Part shown: piece after piece, positions 23,773 through 32,601 of the stretch
Numbering within the stretch: position 1 is the stretch's first letter
Layout: each line of letters begins with the position of its first letter
Assembly (NCBI RefSeq): GCF_016861565.1
Contig: NZ_BOLK01000008.1
Location: 1 to 64,000 of the forward strand
Direction of reading: 5' to 3'
Length of the DNA: 64,000 bases
DNA from: Secundilactobacillus yichangensis
GTDB lineage: Bacteria; Bacillota; Bacilli; Lactobacillales; Lactobacillaceae
Made by a program: the position numbers and the translations under genes
The notes under the pieces: model-generated
Database searches by the model: none
The model's input: only the letters and a program-made list of their open reading frames with translations
What the model was told of the DNA's origin: nothing

Positions 23773-25938
23773 TTACTGCCCAATACCAGTCCGACTAAAG
23801 TCAGAAAGGATCCGACGAGTAAAGTTCTGTGCTTTAATTTTCAAGAAGAACCCAAGCATAAAGGTAACGATAAACATCCCTATCAATACGATGGCATCAA
23901 TAAAGACCGTCTGCATGTTGGGGCCACCGACAGCTTCACGAAAACCGCCAACGCTATAAGCGAAAGGCGCGAAACGGTACGCGATCCGGTAAAATGCCGG
24001 GTCAAGCTGGACGGGATACAGCGCCCCGGAGCCAGCCAGTTGCAAGGCCACCAGGAAGATGACCACCGCCTTCCCAAGGTTGCCGAAGGTCGCGGCTAAA
24101 CCGTAGACGATGGCCGTGAACAGCAGCGAGGACAGCACCCCGAAAAGCAGCATGATAAAGACGCTTTCCACCTGTATGCGCAGGAAAATAATCGAACTAA
24201 AGATAATGACCATCGTTTGAATTAACGACAGCGTGCCATAAGTCAGCATCTTGCCGCAAAATTCTTCGTGAACAGACATATTGTGGAACCGTCGCTGTTC
24301 GCGAGGAATCGTGGTATGCAGGATCATGACCAGCATGGTGCAGCCAATCCAGATTGATAACGTAATATACGTTGGCAGGAAGGCTGAACCAAAGGTGCCG
24401 ACCCGATAAATACTTTCATTCTTAACGTTGAACAGCGATACCAGCGTATTCCCCATGGTCTTAGGATTATTCTGCAGTACCGTAATCACGCTGACAATGT
24501 CGTTATCACTGGTCAGTTTCAGCTGATTGGCAATGTTTTGAATGTCATCTTGATAGGTGGTCAGCTTACTTTCCAGGTTAGAACTGGACTGCGCAATTAA
24601 CTGATTACCCTGAATGGCATTATTCAGATAATCCTCATTGATTCCCTTAGCCTGCTTCAGCTCGCTTAAAATCGACTGAGATTTAGAAACAGCCGAGATC
24701 AAGTTGCCGCTAATACCGTCTAAATGAGTCTTAACGGAACGGTTGTATTGTCCCAGTGCTGAATTCATGCCAGCTGTGATGCGGTTGGCGTTATTCACCG
24801 CACTGTTAAGTTCACTGGAGGTTAATCGGCCCTGACTAGCCAGTGTCGACTTCAATGACCGCAACTGCGACTTCTCAGCGTTCAGCAGTGACACCACGTT
24901 ACCTAAAGTATCGTTTAACCCGCTGATTGCCGCTAAGTGAGACTGCCCATTAATACTCTTCAAAAACGACTGTAATGGTGTGATCTGCCCCTTAAGCAGG
25001 TTGACCTGTGAGATACTGCGATTCAGCATATCGTTCACGGCGCTCCTGTTAGTGGAACTGGCCGAGCGGTTCAACTGCTTAACAATACTGTTCAAGCGAT
25101 TGGCGCTGGCCGTTGCACTTTGCAGGTTAGTATCCAAACTATTAAAGGCTTTATTCACCGACCCCTGAACGCTGTGCAAAGACGACATGGTGGCCGAATT
25201 ACTCTGCTGAAGCACATCGACATTCTGCGATGCTGACATAACGGGTTTTAGTCCCGTTAGAATAGCCTGCATGTTAGTCGATGTGTGATTAATTTCACCC
25301 AGCGCCCCCGTGGCGAGATCCATGGAGTCACTGAGAGCGATAATCCAGTCCTTAAGTTCCAGTATCTGACCCTGCTGGCTCTTAGCCTTGTCGCCCAGCA
25401 CGTTGAGCTTAGAAAACAGCGTGACGTTGACGGTCTGCAAAAATTGGGTTTGAACCTTGTTGACCAATGTTTTGGCAGCCGTTTCGGTAATCTTGCCACC
25501 CATTGGCGCGTCCCGGCTATTAGCTTTGTATACTAACTTCGCCCGGTGCGGATTATTACCCGCGATACTCGTTAACGATTTAGAAAAATTACGGGGAATA
25601 ATAATTTCCGCGTAGTAGCTGCCCTCTTTAAGCCGTGAATCTGCCTGTTTGGCCGAGGTAAACTGCCAATCCAGCTGACGATTTTTCTTCAGGGTCTGCA
25701 CCACGGTGTCGCCAACGTTGAGTTTTTGCCCCGCCATATTGGCGCCAGTATCATTATTAACCACGGCTACGGGAATATTTCTAATTTCAGAAATGTCGTA
25801 CGGGTTCCAAACAGCCCGAACGTTGATCAACGTGTAAAGGCTGGGCATGAAGCACAGTGCCAGAATCGTCACCATCACTAGTGGCGAGGAAATCATGGCC
25901 TTCAAATCACGTTGATAAATTGCTTTGATGTTTTCCAT
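23773..25938 (-). CDS. YhgE/Pip-family membrane protein 1
   Basis: 721 residues. The N-terminal transmembrane segment reads LVMVTILALCFMPSLYTLIN, followed by the family signature WNPYDISEIRNIPVAVVNND. A long extracellular region (~180-510) is rich in Ser/Asn/Leu helices, and the C-terminal membrane domain has about five segments of ABC-2 permease type (GALYPVQLDPAFYRIAY). Homologues are phage-infection protein Pip of Lactococcus and YhgE of Bacillus; the roles include lipoprotein-like or type VII-related export, and none is proven. A paralogue lies at 27129, divergently placed around a secreted protein. Own terminator. Confidence 0.9.
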   Translation of the reverse strand: MENIKAIYQRDLKAMISSPLVMVTILALCFMPSLYTLINVRAVWNPYDISEIRNIPVAVVNNDTGANMAGQKLNVGDTVVQTLKKNRQLDWQFTSAKQADSRLKEGSYYAEIIIPRNFSKSLTSIAGNNPHRAKLVYKANSRDAPMGGKITETAAKTLVNKVQTQFLQTVNVTLFSKLNVLGDKAKSQQGQILELKDWIIALSDSMDLATGALGEINHTSTNMQAILTGLKPVMSASQNVDVLQQSNSATMSSLHSVQGSVNKAFNSLDTNLQSATASANRLNSIVKQLNRSASSTNRSAVNDMLNRSISQVNLLKGQITPLQSFLKSINGQSHLAAISGLNDTLGNVVSLLNAEKSQLRSLKSTLASQGRLTSSELNSAVNNANRITAGMNSALGQYNRSVKTHLDGISGNLISAVSKSQSILSELKQAKGINEDYLNNAIQGNQLIAQSSSNLESKLTTYQDDIQNIANQLKLTSDNDIVSVITVLQNNPKTMGNTLVSLFNVKNESIYRVGTFGSAFLPTYITLSIWIGCTMLVMILHTTIPREQRRFHNMSVHEEFCGKMLTYGTLSLIQTMVIIFSSIIFLRIQVESVFIMLLFGVLSSLLFTAIVYGLAATFGNLGKAVVIFLVALQLAGSGALYPVQLDPAFYRIAYRFAPFAYSVGGFREAVGGPNMQTVFIDAIVLIGMFIVTFMLGFFLKIKAQNFTRRILSDFSRTGIGQ

Positions 25939-26300
25939 TTAAACCATCCTTCTGTTCATTACGCTTCGGCCAAATGGATCAACTTGGCATACTGTTAAAC
26001 ATTCTAGGGGACAAACTAGCGGATTTCAAGCACTGGTAGAACAATACTGAACACCGCTACAGTTTTGAGAAACAATACATTCTACCGTAAATTGTACTAA
26101 AATATAACCGAATAAGCGATAAGCAAACGACCGAAATTTCGCTCTTTTCACCTTTTCAGACCGTTGTTACATGCAGATTACAGGAATTTCGTAAAATTGA
26201 TGTTATACTATTTTCAAATTAAACGTTTACTGCTGACTTTCAGACTATTCGTTTTAAACGGTCACTGACCGATATTAATTTAAATAAGGAGTTACCTATA
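25939..26300. promoter_or_regulatory. Divergent promoter region
   Basis: Region between yhgE 1 and the secreted-protein gene. An extended -10 TGTTATACT (26202-26210) serves the plus strand. A short CGGTCACTGACCG palindrome lies near 26257. Confidence 0.45.
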
Positions 26301-26969
26301 ATGAAGAAACCATTTTTGATCATCGCATTATTCGCAGGCTTATTCACCGCCTTTAGCGTCACCACCCCCGCTTCTGCTAAAACTAAGAGTGCTAAGGTGC
26401 TGTCATCACGGACCCTGTCTAAGAAACCTTACCATGCAGTGAGCGGCTATTTATACACCAGTACGAGTTTAACTAAAAAGGCTCATAACGCTGACAACTA
26501 CCCGTTCACCGTTTTCTACACCTACAAATCCGACACGGTACGCAAAGCAAACGGTAATAAAGCCGTCTACTACTACGTTAGAAACGGTAATGGCAAGGTA
26601 AAAGGCTGGATCTGGCGCGGTCATTTAGTCCGGGTTGTCGATACTCAAAAACAGTTAAGCCAGCTAAATGAACTGGTTAACCTGATTGATTCAACCACTA
26701 CTAAAACACACAATCAGATCGTCGCATTATTAAAGAACGTCAACAACAACACTTCCCTATCGACACTCATTAATAATTTGACTGATCTGCAGAATAGCCT
26801 AACCAATAATTCCGATATTGCCAAGCTGGGTCAGATCATTTCACTGATTCGCAGCGATGTTTCTACTGGTATTAATAACTTATACAACACCGCCCAAATC
26901 CTTCACAACGTTAATACCAATTTAACGTCACTAATTAACGGTCTGCTTAATCAAATCAGTACTAAGTAA
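26301..26969 (+). CDS. Secreted SH3-like protein with coiled tail
   Basis: 222 residues. Signal peptide MKKPFLIIALFAGLFTAF...PASA (about 26 residues). Residues ~30-115 hold a beta-rich GW/SH3-like module (YYYVRNGNGKVKGWIWRGHL), similar in style to the SlpA wall-binding repeats and the surface modules of lactobacilli. Residues ~120-222 are helical, rich in Asn/Leu/Ile (LSTLINNLTDLQNSL). It is flanked by two YhgE/Pip genes; the coiled tail resembles the external coiled region of YhgE, so a physical partnership is conceivable. AAGGAG before ATG. Confidence 0.75.
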   Translation: MKKPFLIIALFAGLFTAFSVTTPASAKTKSAKVLSSRTLSKKPYHAVSGYLYTSTSLTKKAHNADNYPFTVFYTYKSDTVRKANGNKAVYYYVRNGNGKVKGWIWRGHLVRVVDTQKQLSQLNELVNLIDSTTTKTHNQIVALLKNVNNNTSLSTLINNLTDLQNSLTNNSDIAKLGQIISLIRSDVSTGINNLYNTAQILHNVNTNLTSLINGLLNQISTK

Positions 26970-26973
26970 CTTC

Positions 26974-27026
26974 AAAGGAGACTCTGATGTACCCTGTTAA
27001 AGGGATTGGCATCAGAGTCTCCTTAT
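26974..27026 (+). terminator. Terminator of the secreted-protein gene
   Basis: Perfect 15-base arms AAGGAGACTCTGATG / CATCAGAGTCTCCTT with a 20-base loop. Confidence 0.8.
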
Positions 27027-27128
27027 GTGCTTGCTGGATTTAAGCTAAGCGATATAATAAAGTGACACGACATAACTAATGTCTCGTTTCAATTTCTGCA
27101 CTTATCAAACCATTTACCGGAGGACAAC

Positions 27129-29264
27129 ATGCGCAACGTTTTCAACCTGATAAAAAAAGACTTCCATAACATCTTCCATACCCGGTCAATTTGGGTGACG
27201 CTACTGGCGTTCGCGCTCATTCCGATGCTGTATGCGGTCCTGAACATTCAGGTGTCGTGGAACCCGTACTCGCCGAAGAATACCAGCCGGCTGCAAATCG
27301 CCGTGGTCAATAATGATGAAGGTGCCTCGCTGAAGAGCCAGCCGTTTAACGTTGGTAAGCAAATCATCAACAAGCTGCACAAAAACCATCAGATACACTG
27401 GGTTTTCACCAATGACTGGTCGGCCAATAATGGTCTGGAAAACGGGAAGTACTACGCCATGATCGAAATTCCTGATGATTTCTCATCGAAGCTGACCACT
27501 TTTGTGACTTCGGATCCGCAAAAACCAACGATCGTTTATAAACAAAACGAAAAATTGAACCCGGCAGCCACCAAAATCATTGGTCAGGCACAAAACAACC
27601 TTACGGATACTATCCGTCAAAACTTCATCAAAACGGCCAGCAAAACTGCCCTTCAAGCTGCGAATAGCGCTGGGGCAACCATTGCTACCAAGAAACCGGA
27701 AATTCTGCAGGTTCGCTCGTCGCTAATGGACGCCATCAGCACGATCAACAAAACTGAGAAGACCTTAAACGGTGTCAATCAATCGAATCAGAAGACTAGA
27801 GCCGCACTGCAGACCATGAAGTCTAACCTGCCGAAGATCTCATCACAAATCGATGACCTGCAGTCGGTGGTCAATAACACTAAAGCATTGAATAACGCTA
27901 CCCAGCAGCTGAATCAGTCCCTACAATCTAATTTGGGCAGTGGCATCAACAGCCTGCAAACTCAAGGTACGCGCCTGCAAAATAGTTTCAACGGCTTACC
28001 TTCTGGTCATCTCTCGTCTACCACGTTGCGAGGTACCGCTAATTCAGCAAATTCGCTGCTAAACGGTATCAATGATACTCTGAGCGATACGTTACGGATG
28101 CTGGATATTATCAACAACTTTGTCCCTAATAACCGGACTAACGCGTTAATTAGTTCCGTTTCCAAGGCTAAACAGAGCGTCAACCGTCAGAAGTCACTGG
28201 TCGGTCAGCTCCGCGGCGCTCACACCACTTCGAAACAGCAGTCGCTGATCAAGGAACTGCAAGCGGCTTCCAATACGCTAAATACTGCATTGGATACGGC
28301 TTACACCAATTTCAACGCCACCACGAGTCCAGCGCTAAACAGTTTGAATAATACGTTAAATGATAACTTGAACGGCAACAGCCAAGTGGTTCAATCCATG
28401 CGGTCGGTGATTCCCGAACTGCGAGCAATGGCGGATGCCGGATCCATTACCGCTTCACAAACCAGCGATATCAACTCCCGTTTGGATAAAATCAAAGGCA
28501 CGCTGCAGTCACTGGATAAACAGATGAGCTTCCTTAATAGTAAAAATTTGGACAAGCTAATTAAGCTGCTGGGTACGGATCCAAGTCTGTCCTCGATCCT
28601 ATCATCACCGATCAAGCTGCAGACAAAGGAAATTTATCCAATGAAGAACTTCGGCTGGCAGGTCACGCCGTTCTACACGGTACTGGCACTGTGGGTTGGG
28701 ATGCTGCTAATGTCCACCATTCTTGCCTGGGAATACATTTTACCGGAAAGCAAAAATGGGCTGCAGCGGCCGAACCATTTAGAATCCTACCTAGGCAAGC
28801 TGCCGCTTTATCTGGGAATGGGATTTGCTCAGGCAACCTTCGCTTGGTTAGGTGAAATTATTCTGGGAGTTAGACCAGTCCACTGGTTCTTGTTCTTACT
28901 GGCGTTTTACGCGATAAGTCTCACCTTCGCCATCATCATGTTCAACCTTGTCTTCATGCTGGGAAATGCCGGAAAGGTCATCATCGTCTTAATGATGCTG
29001 GTTCAGCTGTTCGGAACTGGCGGTATGTATCCCCTGCAAGTTGTACCAAAAGATTTGGCAGCACTGGCACCATTCATGCCGTTCACATATGCCATGCAGC
29101 TCTTCAGGGAAGTGATGACGATACCGGATTGGTCAGTCATCGGCCACGATATTTTGATCCTGTTCATCTTCATCTTGTTCTTCACGCTCATCATGCCGTT
29201 AAGGCGGGTATTTGAGAAGTTGGTTTATCGGATGGAAAGTGATATGGAGAAGTCAAGATTGTAG
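27129..29264 (+). CDS. YhgE/Pip-family membrane protein 2
   Basis: 711 residues, paralogue of the 23773 gene. N-terminal segment LLAFALIPMLYAVLNI, signature WNPYSPKNTSRLQIAVVNND, a long external coiled region (~180-500) and a C-terminal ABC-2-like membrane domain (GGMYPLQVVPKDLAALAP). ATG 27129 follows GGAGG. Two structured repeats follow directly after the stop. Confidence 0.9.
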   Translation: MRNVFNLIKKDFHNIFHTRSIWVTLLAFALIPMLYAVLNIQVSWNPYSPKNTSRLQIAVVNNDEGASLKSQPFNVGKQIINKLHKNHQIHWVFTNDWSANNGLENGKYYAMIEIPDDFSSKLTTFVTSDPQKPTIVYKQNEKLNPAATKIIGQAQNNLTDTIRQNFIKTASKTALQAANSAGATIATKKPEILQVRSSLMDAISTINKTEKTLNGVNQSNQKTRAALQTMKSNLPKISSQIDDLQSVVNNTKALNNATQQLNQSLQSNLGSGINSLQTQGTRLQNSFNGLPSGHLSSTTLRGTANSANSLLNGINDTLSDTLRMLDIINNFVPNNRTNALISSVSKAKQSVNRQKSLVGQLRGAHTTSKQQSLIKELQAASNTLNTALDTAYTNFNATTSPALNSLNNTLNDNLNGNSQVVQSMRSVIPELRAMADAGSITASQTSDINSRLDKIKGTLQSLDKQMSFLNSKNLDKLIKLLGTDPSLSSILSSPIKLQTKEIYPMKNFGWQVTPFYTVLALWVGMLLMSTILAWEYILPESKNGLQRPNHLESYLGKLPLYLGMGFAQATFAWLGEIILGVRPVHWFLFLLAFYAISLTFAIIMFNLVFMLGNAGKVIIVLMMLVQLFGTGGMYPLQVVPKDLAALAPFMPFTYAMQLFREVMTIPDWSVIGHDILILFIFILFFTLIMPLRRVFEKLVYRMESDMEKSRL

Positions 29265-29393
29265 AGTGCGGAAGCAGGCGGTTAGGGACTGGAGTCTAAG
29301 GCGCAGGCGACGGAAATCCCGCTTTTGGATTTCTGTTGGCTGTGACTTAGATGCAAGTCCCTGCCTGCTGGAGCACGTTTCGGCAATGTAAAA
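29263..29393. repeat. Structured ~115-bp repeat, copy B (type 1)
   Basis: Arms AGGGACT.GGAGTCTAAG and CTTAGATGCA.AGTCCCT, tip GGAAATCCC / GGATTT. First of a tandem doublet; starts at the stop of the YhgE 2 gene. Confidence 0.8.
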
Positions 29394-29395
29394 TT

Positions 29396-29522
29396 AGAGT
29401 GCGGAAGCAGGCGCTTAGAGAGCGGAGTGTAAGCTACTTTCGGTGGAAATCCCGAACTTGGATTTGTACCGGAAGTGGCTTACATGCAGCTCTCTGCCTG
29501 CTGGAGCACGTTTCGGCAATCA
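29396..29522. repeat. Structured ~115-bp repeat, copy C (type 2)
   Basis: Arms AGAGAGC.GGAGTGTAAG and CTTACATGCA.GCTCTCT, with inner stem CTACTTTCGG/CCGGAAGTGG. Second of the doublet; arms differ from type 1 by paired changes. Confidence 0.8.
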
Positions 29523-29534
29523 AACAACAAAGAA

Positions 29535-29577
29535 GCCCTCACAAACATCATCTCATCTGATGCTTGTGGGGGATTTT
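29535..29577 (-). terminator. Terminator of the 45-residue gene
   Basis: Arms CCCCCACAAGCATCA / GATGATGTTTGTGAGGG followed by CTTCTTTG on the minus strand. Confidence 0.7.
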
Positions 29578-29668
29578 ACTGTGCCTAGTTTTAAAAGGCA
29601 AACACTCAATTCGGACGTTAATTGAACTTAAGTCACATTTATATATCAGTCTTTATTAATACTGATTA

Positions 29669-29806
29669 TTAACGGTCCTTAAGTTTCAGTAATAGCGGTT
29701 GAAATTGATCCATAAAAATATGAATATCCTCAATTTCATCAGCTGTTAACTGTAAACAAACTGGTTTAATATTCTCATTCCCAACAACTCGACATTTAAC
29801 TTTCAT
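29669..29806 (-). CDS. 45-residue protein of unknown function
   Basis: Reads MKVKCRVVGNENIKPVCLQL, then TADEIEDIHIFMDQF and QPLLLKLKDR. Start ATG 29806 has GGGGGAT ten bases upstream. No family is recognised; the second half is a likely amphipathic helix. It has its own consensus-like promoter, an overlapping palindrome and a downstream terminator, so it is very probably expressed. It lies directly after the ABC exporter operon on the same strand but starts from a separate promoter. Confidence 0.65.
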   Translation of the reverse strand: MKVKCRVVGNENIKPVCLQLTADEIEDIHIFMDQFQPLLLKLKDR

Positions 29807-29820
29807 ATTAAAAATATCCC

Positions 29821-29870
29821 CCGTATATAGTGTATAAACGCATTATATACGGAGGATACTTTTCAATCAA
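29821..29870 (-). promoter_or_regulatory. Promoter with overlapping operator for the 45-residue gene
   Basis: Minus-strand TTGATT, 17-base spacer, TATAAT (29842-29870). The -10 sits inside an inverted repeat CCGTATATAGTG / CATTATATACGG (12-base arms, one mismatch, 8-base spacer). Confidence 0.65.
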
Positions 29871-29882
29871 TATTATCGACTG

Positions 29883-30659
29883 TTAAACATTTCGCCTATT
29901 AAACACATAGTACCCAATCCACAAAAAGAGCGCGATATAAATCAAGTTACCCAGTAACATCTGCCAACCCTGCATGTTTAGCAACGGCTGATAATAACCC
30001 GGCCGCGCCAGCATACTTGGATACAAGGTCATCGTAACTGGATTCCATTTGGCCCAATCCCATTTTTGAATGAGGATTATTAACAGCTGGGTAACAATGT
30101 TAGAAGCAAAGTACCCGATAATACCGACGGATACCGCGGCTGCCGAGTTTCTAAACAGGTTTGCCAACAGAAACACGACACTTAACAGCAGCCAAAGGCT
30201 CACGAAGCTGGCTGCTGATATTGCCAGTCCCCTAGTAAAAATCGACATCCCGTCGCCGGCACCCTGATGAATGCTTAACGTATGGTGAAACAGCATTGCT
30301 TTCAGCAGTAACGCAACTCCGGTACTGATAATGTACCAATAAAGGGTGTAGAAGAATATCGCCAGCCATTTACTGACCAAAATCTGGCCCCGAGAGTAGC
30401 GCCGGTACAGCACTTGTTTCATCGTCCCGTACTGGAATTCCATGGTAATGATGGTTGCCGCGGCAGCGATCATATAGAAATTAATAATTGGCCGTGAAAA
30501 ATACAACGACTCAAACATGTTCGCCGGAACGAAGGTTTGCGGATAAACGCGCGATAAAAAGGCGAACAGGATTTCAACACCAACTAAAAATCCCGTGCTG
30601 ATCCAAGTACTGACTTTTCTCGTCAATTTGAATGTTTCTTGTCTTACTAAAGTCCACAC
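29883..30659 (-). CDS. ABC-2-type transporter permease
   Basis: 258 residues with six hydrophobic segments. Begins TLVRQETFKLTRKVSTWIST and contains TIITMEFQYGTMKQVLYRRY, the usual LanFEG/BcrB-type ABC-2 permease pattern. It is the membrane partner of the ATPase at 30674, 14 bases away. Likely role: export of, or immunity to, a peptide or other envelope-active compound; the substrate is not readable. Confidence 0.88.
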   Translation of the reverse strand: MWTLVRQETFKLTRKVSTWISTGFLVGVEILFAFLSRVYPQTFVPANMFESLYFSRPIINFYMIAAAATIITMEFQYGTMKQVLYRRYSRGQILVSKWLAIFFYTLYWYIISTGVALLLKAMLFHHTLSIHQGAGDGMSIFTRGLAISAASFVSLWLLLSVVFLLANLFRNSAAAVSVGIIGYFASNIVTQLLIILIQKWDWAKWNPVTMTLYPSMLARPGYYQPLLNMQGWQMLLGNLIYIALFLWIGYYVFNRRNV

Positions 30660-30673
30660 TGTACGCGCCCCTC

Positions 30674-31606
30674 CTATTCTGCCTCTTCTTCGGCTAGTTT
30701 TTTCTTGATCCGATTTTGTTTCAAAACTTCCAGCAATGAACTTTCTAGATTTCCTTCGAGACGCTGAACATCTAAAATATCAACGCCGCCTTCCACCAGC
30801 AAACGGAGTACTTCCGCCATGGTGTTGTCGTCCTTTGCAATTACTTCCACCCGCGGATCAGGTGTGGTCTTAAACTTAGCCTTTTTCAGTAATTGCCGGG
30901 CTTTATTATCATCGCTAGTCATCAGCATAATCGTCTGCTTGCCTTGCGAAGCTAATAGCTGATGCATGGTGGTTTGCTGAACAATACTGCCTTCATCAAT
31001 GATCAGCAGGTCCTGCGCCAGCCGCTGCAGCTCACTTAGAATATGCGACGAAATCAGAAAGGTCGTGCCTCGCTGAGATTCGGTAATAATCAGATCCCGC
31101 AGATCCTTAGTCGCCTGTGGATCCAAGCCGTTCATCGGTTCATCAAGAATGACTAAGTCTGGGAAGTTAACCAAAGCTAAGGCAATTCCCAGTTTTTGCT
31201 TCATCCCCAACGAATAGCCCTTAGCTTTTCGCTTAATATAGCTATCCATGTTTAACTGTGAAATGATTTTTTGAATGTGAATCAGTTGATGGTCACCATC
31301 CGCAAACAGCTGCAGATGATCCCAACCGGTTAAGAACGGGTAAATTCCGGGGTATTCAATCAGCGCACCAACCTTCGATAGTGATTCGTGCTTTTGAGGT
31401 GTCACCGTTTCTCCCGCAATCTTGATGCTGCCTGAATCGTAATTAAATAGACCGAGTATCGTTTTCATCAAGGTTGATTTCCCCGCACCGTTAGGACCAA
31501 CAAGCCCCACGATATGTCCCTTTTTTAAATCAAACGAGACATCATGCAGCACGTGCTTGTTGCCAAAACTTTTATTTAAATTTTGCACGGATAAAATACT
31601 GCTCAT
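30674..31606 (-). CDS. ABC transporter ATP-binding protein
   Basis: 310 residues from ATG 31606 (GGAGG five bases upstream; the ATG at 31624 lacks a site). Walker A GPNGAGKST, Q-loop, signature YSLGMKQKLGIALAL, Walker B LVILDEPMNGLDP and H-loop LISSHILSEL. It closely follows the BcrA/bacitracin-lantibiotic exporter type. Forms a two-gene operon with the permease at 29883. No two-component system is adjacent. Confidence 0.92.
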   Translation of the reverse strand: MSSILSVQNLNKSFGNKHVLHDVSFDLKKGHIVGLVGPNGAGKSTLMKTILGLFNYDSGSIKIAGETVTPQKHESLSKVGALIEYPGIYPFLTGWDHLQLFADGDHQLIHIQKIISQLNMDSYIKRKAKGYSLGMKQKLGIALALVNFPDLVILDEPMNGLDPQATKDLRDLIITESQRGTTFLISSHILSELQRLAQDLLIIDEGSIVQQTTMHQLLASQGKQTIMLMTSDDNKARQLLKKAKFKTTPDPRVEVIAKDDNTMAEVLRLLVEGGVDILDVQRLEGNLESSLLEVLKQNRIKKKLAEEEAE

Positions 31607-31624
31607 TTTTGCCTCCATACTCAT

Positions 31625-32061
31625 GAATAGTGGTTTACTGGTATTTAATCATAATTTAAGGGGTCGGGGCAAGTCCGCCACTTGCTTTAACCGTTAAAAT
31701 AGCCTCATTTAAAGTTTACCGAATCATTCGTAATAATAGTATAAATAACTCAAATCGTAAGAAATTTCTAACTCTGAAAAGAAATTTTGAGCTGGCTGTT
31801 GTTTTTAAGTTCTATTTAAGTTCGTCCCAGTATATTAATCCTTGTATCACAGAACTGATCCCCCTGATCATTCTGTTTTCCCTAAACTCTGCTTTCTATA
31901 TTGAAAGCATTCAGCTGTCAATTTCCCACAGTTAGTAGCTGAAATCTCATCTTTCAGGAAACATCCCCTGTGACCTGAAACAATCCTAAATTCTTCTTAC
32001 TATTCTCCCAAATAGCAGAAGACAACAACAGCCGTTTCGTGCATTCTCTGCAGTAACGGAA
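31625..32061. other. Non-coding region upstream of the ABC operon
   Basis: AT-rich in 31680-31830, then Pro/CT-rich sequence. No gene with a ribosome site is seen on either strand. A plus-strand terminator at its end (32062) suggests that a short RNA may be made from here. Confidence 0.4.
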
Positions 32062-32098
32062 TTAACCCGCAGACTATAGACCTGCGGGTTTTTGTTTG
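32062..32098 (+). terminator. Plus-strand terminator with no visible gene
   Basis: AACCCGCAG / CTGCGGGTT hairpin followed by TTTGTTT. No plus-strand gene lies upstream within 2 kb. Confidence 0.75.
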
Positions 32099-32138
32099 GT
32101 TAAATTTTCTTGACGCAGGCTAAGCAGCATTCCGTTCC

Positions 32139-32282
32139 GTGAAACAGGCAACTCGTAGTGGGGTCGCTTCGGAACTATTTTTCGGAAGGACCCCGAAAAA
32201 GGATTTCCTACGTCTCCCGTAGTAGTAAGTGAGCCTAAAACGCTCACTAACTACTACTCGCACCACGATTTACCTGTTTCAC
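32139..32282 (-). repeat. Branched palindromic element, family 2, copy 1
   Basis: Outer arms GTGAAACAGG.AA.TCGT.GTG and complement. Inside, in minus orientation: hairpin GTAGTAGT.AGTGAGC / GCTCACTTACTACTAC, then GGGAGACGTAGGAAATCC, then a second hairpin GGGGTC.CTTC/GAAG.GACCCC. Same design as the element at 32392 in opposite orientation. Confidence 0.65.
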
Positions 32283-32391
32283 TACACTGCATTTAACTTT
32301 GAGTTTATCTGCTACTAAACCGTGCGTTGCTGACGCAAATTCGGCTACCGTGAGATTCTTGAAAATAATGCAGGCAGCGGAGCCGGGTGGG

Positions 32392-32523
32392 CAAATCGTG
32401 GTGTCGATGTCACTTGACTACCGTTCTTTGGTAGTTTAGTGACATGGGAGATGGTGGAGATCCGCCCCAAGCGAAGCGCAGGTGCTAGCTTCACCACGAC
32501 CCACTACGATTTGCCCACCCGGC
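32392..32523 (+). repeat. Branched palindromic element, family 2, copy 2
   Basis: Outer arms GCCGGGTGGGCAAATCGTGG / CTACGATTTGCCCACCCGGC. Inside: hairpin ATGTCACT.GACTACC / GGTAGTTTAGTGACAT, then GGGAGATGGTGGAGATCC, then a second weaker hairpin ending before CGACCCACTACGA. Shares AAATCGTGGTG, GGGAGA and ATCC blocks with copy 1. Confidence 0.65.
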
Positions 32524-32601
32524 GTAGCGAAATGACCCTTAATCTCTACAGTAATTAAAGGTATACTAAAACCACTAACCAAGTCTAAAGGAGTACCTCA
32601 A

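Noticed and set aside
29351-29625. Short plus-strand frames through the repeat doublet
   Set aside because: They translate the palindromic repeats and lack ribosome sites; the paired arm changes show that structure, not protein, is conserved.
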